A DNA stretch of 13,689 bases from Leptospira alstonii serovar Sichuan str. 79601. GTDB lineage: Bacteria; Spirochaetota; Leptospiria; Leptospirales; Leptospiraceae. Positions 8,326 to 13,689 of this stretch are shown one piece after another (position 1 is the first letter of the stretch; each line of letters opens with the position of its first letter). The notes under the pieces are model-generated. The model was given only the letters and a program-made list of their open reading frames with translations. It did not search any database and was not told where the DNA came from. The stretch covers positions 1-13,689 of the forward strand of contig NZ_ANIK01000114.1 of the NCBI RefSeq assembly GCF_000347175.1, in the 5' to 3' direction. A program made the translations under genes and the position numbers.

Positions 8326-10410
8326 ATGAGTGAGACCTTCGATAATCATCTTCCCGATAAAATCAACGAATTTCACAGACGTTCGTTCGAACTTTTTTCA
8401 AAGGGCCTTTATCTGGCTAAAATGGACGGGTTCTATTCCCTTTGCAAAACGGCAGTACATGCAGATTTTATAATTCTATTGGAAAGCGCCGACTCCTTAT
8501 CCCTCAGAATCGCGGAGGCCGTGCCTAAAATCGATTTTTCGATGAGTCAAACGAATATACATCTGTTGTCGATCTCTTATCCGGAAAACCGTTCCGTTCC
8601 GCCGTTCGTTCTACGCCGAGAAGAAATCGGATTCTCCAACTTCGACGCTCTGGAAGAAGTGAATTTCGAACAAATGATCGTATTTCCGATTTCAACCCCG
8701 GAAAACGACAGTAAGAGTATTCTTTTATTTTTATATTCAAAAACTATGGAACACATATCCGATTTTTTAAGAACCGTAACGGAATTATCTCCGAGAATTT
8801 GCGAAGTTTTTTCGATTAAAAACAAGGAAATTCAGCTCAACTCGATCCATTCCCAATTGGATTCCATTTTAAAAACGATTCCTCAGTCGATTATCTTTAT
8901 GGACTCCGGCACCGGTAAAACCTGGATCAACGAAAGCGCCGCGGAACTTCTTACACTTCCGAAAGGAGGAGAGGTTTCCTCCTGGAAGATTTCCGCTTCG
9001 ATGACTGCGTTGATGCAATCCGCGGTCAATCAAAAGGAAATCTTTCGGGAAGTGAACCGAAATCTATCCGATCCGAATTCGAAAAAATTTTCGACTCAGT
9101 GGATGTTTGCCAATCCGGATAAAAAAGTGTTCGAGGTAACCTGCGTTTTTTTGCCCGGTAAAATCGCTCCGGGAAGATTATGGTTTTTCGAGGACATCAC
9201 TTCTTTTTATTCTCAACAGGAAACATTAGCTTTATTGAATCAAGCTTTGAAGGAAAAAAGCGAAATCGCACAACAGGAAAATATAGCAAAAACCGTCTTT
9301 GTCTCGAACATCAGTCACGAAATTCGAACGCCCATGACGGGAATATTGGGAATCACCGAACTGCTGTTACATACTCCGTTAAACCCGGATCAAAGGGATT
9401 CTTTAGAGCTAATTCAAAGAAGCGGAGCCAACCTTCTCAAGATCGTAAACCACCTTCTCGATTTTTCCAAAGCGGATACGGGAAAAATCGAATTGGAATC
9501 CATTCCGTTTAGCATGGAAAAACTGTTAAAGGACATGGTTTCTCTTTTACGCGCGGAACTGCTCAAGAATGAAAACGAATTGAAAGTCCTAATTCCTCCG
9601 AATTTTCCGAAACTACTCAAAGGAGACCCGGTCAGAATCGGCCAAATTTTTACGAACTTGGTCTCAAACGCGACGAAGTTCACAAAAGAAGGGATCGTCG
9701 AAATCGGATTTGATATATTAGAAAAAACGAATACGGAATTAAAATTCAGAACCTGGGTTTTCGATACTGGAATCGGAATTCCCTCCGCCAAGTTGAACTC
9801 CGTATTCGAACCTTTCGTTCAATCCGATAATTCCATCACAAGACATTTCGGCGGCACCGGACTCGGACTATCGATCACGAAAAAGTTAGTCGAGTTGATG
9901 GGAGGTAAAATTAATGTGGAAAGTCAACCCGGAATCGGCACTCGATTTTGGTTTGAAATCGGACTTGAAATTCCCGACTCAAACGGGAAGAAGGAAAGTT
10001 CCGGTTCTAAAGTCGAGAACGTATCCGACAAGTCGGATCTTTCCCGTTTAAAGGTTCTGATCGTGGAAGACAACCCGATCAATCAAAAACTTCTCGGTAG
10101 AATTTTAAAAAAGAAAAAAATCGAACCTTCGTTGGTGGAAGACGGAATGGAAGCCATAGAAAGGGTAAGACAGTCCCAATACGATCTGATCTTTATGGAT
10201 ATCAATATGCCCGGAATCGACGGACTTTCCGCTACGGAAATCATTCGCAAATTTCCGAAGGGAAAGTCGATTCGAATCGTCGGTTTAACCGCTAACGCGG
10301 CTCCCGAAATCCAAGAAGTCGCCGTTCAAAGAGGAATGGACAGCCTTCTTACAAAGCCGTATAACGTTTCTCAAATCGAAGCAATCCTGGATTCGTTCGA
10401 AAATCGATGA
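8326..10410 (+). CDS. Hybrid sensor histidine kinase (GAF-like, PAS, HisKA, HATPase, receiver)
   Basis: A 694-residue soluble hybrid kinase with no membrane segment. Residues 20-165 look GAF-like. Residues 178-295 form a PAS domain (ILKTIPQSIIFMDSGTGKTW to LWFFEDIT), followed by a coiled-coil linker (295-325). HisKA carries the phosphorylated H331 in SHEIRTPMTGILG. HATPase_c runs about 430-548, with N448 in NLVSNATKF, the G1 box FDTGIGIP (479-486) and the G2 box GGTGLGLS (509-516). A receiver domain occupies 574-692, with acidic E581/D582, phospho-acceptor D625 in FMDINMPG, T655 and K677 in LTKPY. There is no HPt or DNA-binding output, so phosphate must pass to a partner elsewhere or the receiver is inhibitory. 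It lies 14 nt after the RsbQ-like gene with no Shine-Dalgarno site, suggesting coupled translation. The PAS domain is the probable contact for the hydrolase, as in RsbQ-RsbP. Confidence 0.93.
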   Translation: MSETFDNHLPDKINEFHRRSFELFSKGLYLAKMDGFYSLCKTAVHADFIILLESADSLSLRIAEAVPKIDFSMSQTNIHLLSISYPENRSVPPFVLRREEIGFSNFDALEEVNFEQMIVFPISTPENDSKSILLFLYSKTMEHISDFLRTVTELSPRICEVFSIKNKEIQLNSIHSQLDSILKTIPQSIIFMDSGTGKTWINESAAELLTLPKGGEVSSWKISASMTALMQSAVNQKEIFREVNRNLSDPNSKKFSTQWMFANPDKKVFEVTCVFLPGKIAPGRLWFFEDITSFYSQQETLALLNQALKEKSEIAQQENIAKTVFVSNISHEIRTPMTGILGITELLLHTPLNPDQRDSLELIQRSGANLLKIVNHLLDFSKADTGKIELESIPFSMEKLLKDMVSLLRAELLKNENELKVLIPPNFPKLLKGDPVRIGQIFTNLVSNATKFTKEGIVEIGFDILEKTNTELKFRTWVFDTGIGIPSAKLNSVFEPFVQSDNSITRHFGGTGLGLSITKKLVELMGGKINVESQPGIGTRFWFEIGLEIPDSNGKKESSGSKVENVSDKSDLSRLKVLIVEDNPINQKLLGRILKKKKIEPSLVEDGMEAIERVRQSQYDLIFMDINMPGIDGLSATEIIRKFPKGKSIRIVGLTANAAPEIQEVAVQRGMDSLLTKPYNVSQIEAILDSFENR

Positions 10411-10417
10411 CGTCGTA

Positions 10418-11527
10418 TCACTCCGTCGGTTCGAGTTGTTTCACACCGTTTTGCTCGTGTCTGTATTTTGCAATGGATTCGTATGCAAGTTTTCTAACAC
10501 GATTGATTCCCCCGAGTGGACGGTGTTCGGGCAAAGAATGCCAAGGATTTAAGGAAAGATTTTCACAAAACCGATCCTGTTCCGCAGTCGCAAATTCCTG
10601 AACCGGAATTTCAATCTTGGCGACCGGCACAAACGGAGAATCTTTTTCATTCCAATGAACCGCCGGATCTTCAACGGGCATCGCAACTGGATCTCCCTGT
10701 TTCTGAATCATAAATTCGAAACAAGCGGATTTCTCTTTGAGATGGGAAATCATCGCTTGACGCAGATAATTGTCCGCGGGATTTTCCGGAACCTCGAGGT
10801 TTTTCGTTTCGCAAGGTCTTGCGGAATACTTTACCGCATTGGAATCTTTTCCCAAACGATAGGGAGTCGTACTCCAATAACGAATTTCCAAAACGTCCGG
10901 AATCTTTTTTCTTCGGATGGAAACGGACTCTTGCAAAGCGGTTAACTTCCAGTTCCAAGGCATCCCTCCGAAAAAGTAGGACATCGGTTGTTTTGCGAAC
11001 GCCGCTTTAAACAAAGCGAGATATTCCTCCGGCGCGCCGACCGGAAGAACGGGATGATTGATCAGTAAAAAATCCTGAGTTCGTTTTTCATCCGCCGCCA
11101 ATTTAGGGCCGTCCACTCCCAAAAGTTTGATCCCCATTCCTCGGATATCCCCTTCCCGGTCCGATTTTTTCGTAATGGAGCCGTTTGAAAATCGAATCCA
11201 AGCCGGATACGTTTTAGAAGAATTGAATATTCCGGATTTGAATTCTTCGGGAATCGAAGAGGATACGGTGAAACGCGCTTTGACACAACCGTGCGCAAAC
11301 GGATGTGCGTCTCGTTTTGCCTCGTTTCCCGGAGGATATTTTTCTTTGAGGGAAGAAACCAAAAGCGCAAGCGTGTCTTCCGTAGTTTTTTCCTCTCCGG
11401 GAAAAGTAAACTCCGCTCCCGGTTTTATATCCTTGGGTATTTGAACCCTGGGTCCTTGCCCCGCCCGATAAAACAAAAAGAGTAAAAGTAAAATTCCTAA
11501 CGTTATATATCCGATCTTTTTTCCCAT
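10418..11527 (-). CDS. Membrane-anchored catalase-like haem protein
   Basis: A 369-residue catalase-superfamily protein of the short divergent type found in many bacteria (y4iL-like). Residues 5-21 are a hydrophobic anchor or uncleaved signal, which should place the enzyme outside the cytoplasm. The distal His is H79 in HPFAHGCVKARF, the AWIRFSNGS block is at 109-117, and DIRGMGIKLLGV (127-138) matches catalase haem-pocket strands. The distal Asn is N157 in FLLINHPV. The C-terminal RKLAY (345-349) corresponds to the RxFxY proximal haem ligand, giving Y349. True catalases have a longer core, so peroxide dismutation is not certain; peroxidase or fatty-acid-peroxide chemistry is possible. GGAG lies 7 nt before the ATG. 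It converges on the kinase gene, with only 7 nt between the stops. A TATAAT -10-like site lies at 11562-11557, with no clear -35. Confidence 0.85.
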   Translation of the reverse strand: MGKKIGYITLGILLLLFLFYRAGQGPRVQIPKDIKPGAEFTFPGEEKTTEDTLALLVSSLKEKYPPGNEAKRDAHPFAHGCVKARFTVSSSIPEEFKSGIFNSSKTYPAWIRFSNGSITKKSDREGDIRGMGIKLLGVDGPKLAADEKRTQDFLLINHPVLPVGAPEEYLALFKAAFAKQPMSYFFGGMPWNWKLTALQESVSIRRKKIPDVLEIRYWSTTPYRLGKDSNAVKYSARPCETKNLEVPENPADNYLRQAMISHLKEKSACFEFMIQKQGDPVAMPVEDPAVHWNEKDSPFVPVAKIEIPVQEFATAEQDRFCENLSLNPWHSLPEHRPLGGINRVRKLAYESIAKYRHEQNGVKQLEPTE

Positions 11528-11859
11528 GATTACACTCCAACCGACCCAAGGATCGGATTATAAATTTCTAAAAATTCTTCTCTTTTATTTTTACGGAACG
11601 AGAATTCAAGCGCTTTATCCCACTAAAAGAATAAAACCCACAAGTAAACTCGAATCTTTCCGCAAATTTATGTTAGCCTAAGGGTTTTCAAAAAAGATCG
11701 ATTTTTCAGATTTAAAATCTGATTAAACAAGAGAAGGGTTAGTCGAAAACGAAAATTAAATCGGAAAATTCCTCAAAAAACTCGCTAAAAATCCCATTCA
11801 GATTTCGTTTTTTTGTTGAAAAAGCAAATTCAAACAGCCACAGAAGTAACGGAAAGCCC
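11528..11859. other. Divergent spacer between the catalase-like and STAS genes
   Basis: This 332-bp AT-rich gap holds no supportable ORF. It must carry the promoters of both divergent genes. On the minus strand, TATAAT (11562-11557) is a plausible -10 for the catalase-like gene, but the -35 is poor. An imperfect repeat CCGA/TCGG (11541-11556) lies between this -10 and the start codon. On the plus side there is an operator-like palindrome at 11706-11722, and no clear sigma70 promoter for the STAS gene. The remainder is A/T-run-rich and shows nothing else I can name. Confidence 0.5.
11706..11722. promoter_or_regulatory. 17-bp perfect palindrome in the divergent spacer
   Basis: TCAGATTT-A-AAATCTGA has two perfect 8-bp arms around a single A. 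It lies 137 nt upstream of the STAS start and 179 nt upstream of the catalase-like start. A TAAAAT -10-like hexamer (11713-11718) sits inside it, though no good -35 is seen. A further half-site CAGATTT recurs near 11797. It is a candidate operator for either gene. Confidence 0.35.
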
Positions 11860-12198
<339 letters not shown>

Positions 12199-12205
12199 CC
12201 TCCTC

Positions 12206-12796
12206 TTGAAGCGACTCGCTCTCGCCACTAATAACCCTCATAAAGTAAAAGAAGTCGGCTCCATCCTCTTGGAGCTGGGAGTTCGGATTCTTACACCCAA
12301 GGATCTGGACGTTTCTTTTGACGCGGCGGAAACCGGCTCCACATTCGTTGAAAACGCCTTCATTAAAGCGAGAGAATTATTTCGTTTAACGAATCTTCCT
12401 TCCATCGCGGACGATTCCGGAATCTGCGTTTCTGCGCTGGGAGGAGAACCGGGGGTTTATTCCGCGAGATTCGGGGGGCCCGGACTGAATGACGAGGAAC
12501 GCGCGCTTCTTCTTTTAGAAAAACTGAAAGGTAATCCCGATCGTAACGCGTATTACGCCTGCGTGATCGCTTACGTGGACGAAACCACGGAACAAAGCTT
12601 CGAAGGCAAATGTGACGGGATCATTTCGGAAGAATATGATAGGATTGGAATATACGGTTTCGGTTACGATCCCGTTTTTATTTTTCCTCCGTTTCAAAAA
12701 ACTTTTTCACAAGTTCCCGAAGCGGAGAAAAATTCGGTTTCTCATAGAAAAAAAGCCCTCGAAGGGCTTTTGAAATTCTTAAAAACAAAATCGTAA
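12206..12796 (+). CDS. rdgB: Non-canonical purine NTP pyrophosphatase (RdgB/HAM1 family)
   Basis: A 196-residue house-cleaning enzyme that hydrolyses dITP, ITP and XTP to the monophosphates and pyrophosphate, keeping deaminated purines out of DNA and RNA. Family motifs are complete: LALATNNPHKVKEV (4-17), ETGSTFVENAFIKA (42-55), IADDSGICV (67-75) with catalytic D69/D70, GGEPGVYSARFGG (79-91), YGFGYDPVF (150-158) and SHRKKAL (179-185). The length matches bacterial homologues. The start is TTG, fixed by the MKRLALATNN alignment to the family and by the upstream stop. It comes 7 nt after the STAS stop, with CCTCCT rather than a Shine-Dalgarno site just upstream, so translation is probably coupled to the STAS gene. 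The 3' end contains a perfect stem-loop (12751-12771). Confidence 0.95.
   Translation: MKRLALATNNPHKVKEVGSILLELGVRILTPKDLDVSFDAAETGSTFVENAFIKARELFRLTNLPSIADDSGICVSALGGEPGVYSARFGGPGLNDEERALLLLEKLKGNPDRNAYYACVIAYVDETTEQSFEGKCDGIISEEYDRIGIYGFGYDPVFIFPPFQKTFSQVPEAEKNSVSHRKKALEGLLKFLKTKS
12751..12771 (+). terminator. Intrinsic terminator-like hairpin inside the end of rdgB
   Basis: AAAAGCCCT and AGGGCTTTT form a perfect 9-bp stem with a CGA loop. The T-tail is short (TTTT, part of the stem). The hairpin lies within codons for KKALEGLL, so the last rdgB codons double as a possible bidirectional terminator. It could end the STAS-rdgB transcript, or the minus-strand transcript coming from 13234. Confidence 0.45.
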
Positions 12797-12814
12797 AAAA
12801 ATCCTTTTAAGAAC

Positions 12815-12843
12815 TTGTCCAAAACTTTTTTTCGTTTTATATC
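12815..12843 (+). promoter_or_regulatory. Sigma70-like promoter upstream of a 29-codon ORF
   Basis: TTGTCC (12815-12820) and TATATC (12838-12843) are separated by 17 nt, each matching 4 of 6 consensus bases. Initiation near 12850 would place the AAGGAG site and ATG of the small ORF 12-25 nt downstream. It is a consensus match only. Confidence 0.35.
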
Positions 12844-12873
12844 GAAACGTTTTCGGAGAAAGGAGCTATTTTT

Positions 12874-12963
12874 ATGATAAAATTAAAATTCAGAAGAAAG
12901 GAGTTGAATCGGAATTTTCCCCGAGGAAAACACCAATTTTGGAATATTAGAATTTTACGATGA
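12874..12963 (+). CDS. Candidate 29-residue basic peptide
   Basis: The ORF runs ATG (12874) to TGA (12961-12963). The peptide begins MIKLKFRRKELNRNFPRGKH and ends WNIRILR, with about ten Lys/Arg residues and no hydrophobic stretch. Support comes from AAAGGAG placed 8 nt before the ATG, better than for most long genes here, and the promoter-like site at 12815. Its last 17 bases overlap the 3' end of the minus-strand coiled-coil gene, so the transcript would run antisense to it. The family is not recognised. It could equally be a leader, an antisense RNA or chance. Confidence 0.3.
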   Translation: MIKLKFRRKELNRNFPRGKHQFWNIRILR

Positions 12964-13234
12964 TCGAAAATACTCCAATCGATCCGATCGCCACGCCTAA
13001 AATCCATTTCGTCTGCAAGGATATGGCCTTATGAATTTCCGAAATTTCAGAACGAAGTTTACCGCTCTCCTCGGAAAGACGACGTTCAAAACGATCCGTC
13101 GCCGCTTCGATCGTGTTTGAATGACTTTCCCCAAAGGCACGGTTTAAAAAATCCACAAACTCCACAGTGCCTTCCGGGTCCAAGAGTTCGCCTAAACGTT
13201 TGGGAACTTTTCGAACTAACGCTGACATAAGCAT
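12947..13234 (-). CDS. Small coiled-coil protein with a C-terminal membrane anchor
   Basis: A 95-residue protein of unknown function. Residues 12-50 contain a compact helical segment ([20 protein letters not shown]). Residues 45-75 form a charged coiled coil with the [20 protein letters not shown] pattern seen in DUF1640/CCDC90-like small bacterial proteins. Residues 77-93 ([17 protein letters not shown]) are a single transmembrane helix, so the protein is tail-anchored with a cytoplasmic coiled coil. The start is supported by GAAGGAG 7 nt upstream of the ATG. Close relatives often occur in several copies in a genome, usually without assigned function. Its leader has an intrinsic terminator and a segment complementary to the ribosome binding site, suggesting conditional expression. 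It is flanked by the IS110 element and the small antisense ORF. Confidence 0.75.
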   Translation of the reverse strand: MLMSALVRKVPKRLGELLDPEGTVEFVDFLNRAFGESHSNTIEAATDRFERRLSEESGKLRSEISEIHKAISLQTKWILGVAIGSIGVFSIIVKF

Positions 13235-13241
13235 AAAACGG

Positions 13242-13303
13242 CTCCTTCAAAAAAAACGGGCAAGTGAAAAAATTTGCCCTCACCGAAAACGGTTCCGAAG
13301 GAG
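13242..13303 (-). promoter_or_regulatory. Leader that can sequester the ribosome binding site of the coiled-coil gene
   Basis: On the minus strand the sequence CTCCTTC (13303-13297) is perfectly complementary to GAAGGAG (13248-13242), the ribosome binding site of the 13234 gene. The two arms enclose a small hairpin ACCG-TTTT-CGGT (13293-13282) and the terminator at 13279-13249. The layout resembles a leader controlling both elongation and initiation. It could also be a long stem formed by chance in a short purine-rich motif. Confidence 0.35.
13249..13279 (-). terminator. Intrinsic terminator upstream of the coiled-coil gene
   Basis: On the minus strand GGGCAA (13279-13274) pairs with TTGCCC (13263-13258), extendable by a G-T and an A-T pair. 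It is followed by G and eight T residues (13256-13249). This is a canonical terminator, but it lies just upstream of the ribosome binding site of the 13234 gene. It is either an attenuator or the end of a gene displaced by the IS element. Confidence 0.55.

Positions 13304-13689
<386 letters not shown>

Noticed and set aside
9414..9791. 125-codon minus-strand ORF inside the kinase
   Set aside because: It is antisense to the conserved HisKA and HATPase codons, and its Ser/Phe-rich composition is typical of a shadow frame.

Overview
The window looks like a chromosomal segment of a spirochaete of the genus Leptospira. This is inferred from protein style (lipobox LVSC, many short envelope proteins), moderate G+C with AT-rich spacers, weak Shine-Dalgarno sites, and an IS110-family transposase at the right edge. 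No database search was possible. If it is Leptospira, the fairly high G+C of the coding regions fits a member outside the low-G+C L. interrogans group, but this is a guess.

Left block (153-6620, minus strand). Five genes point left. In transcription order they are: a secreted protein of unknown function (5748-6620); a class I SAM methyltransferase with a Tat-like N-terminus (4673-5647), whose stop overlaps by ATGA the start of a secreted 775-residue FAD oxidase with a large unassigned C-terminal domain (2349-4676); then a metallo-beta-lactamase-fold lipoprotein (1265-2197) and an extended short-chain dehydrogenase of the dihydroflavonol-reductase type (153-1229). A sigma70-like promoter precedes the last pair, so the block probably forms at least two transcription units.

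Central block (6815-10410, plus strand). A SnoaL/NTF2-like protein is followed by a 237-bp spacer rich in inverted repeats. Next comes an alpha/beta hydrolase that closely resembles Bacillus RsbQ, 14 nt upstream of a hybrid histidine kinase (GAF-like, PAS, HisKA, HATPase, receiver). The pair looks like a ligand-sensing unit in which the RsbQ-type hydrolase feeds a PAS-containing kinase rather than the PP2C phosphatase RsbP of Bacillus. This is the most interesting biology here.

Right block. A membrane-anchored catalase-like haem protein (10418-11527, minus) converges on the kinase. After a 332-bp spacer come a STAS-domain anti-sigma-factor antagonist (11860-12198) and rdgB (12206-12796), which starts at TTG 7 nt after the STAS stop. 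Then come a candidate 29-codon ORF with its own promoter and ribosome binding site, and a small coiled-coil tail-anchored protein on the minus strand. The leader of that last gene carries an intrinsic terminator and a segment complementary to its ribosome binding site. The window ends inside an IS110-family transposase whose 5' noncoding region could encode a bridge RNA.

Taken together, the RsbQ-like sensor, hybrid kinase, STAS antagonist, catalase-like protein and house-cleaning pyrophosphatase suggest a stress-response neighbourhood. The link is by proximity only.
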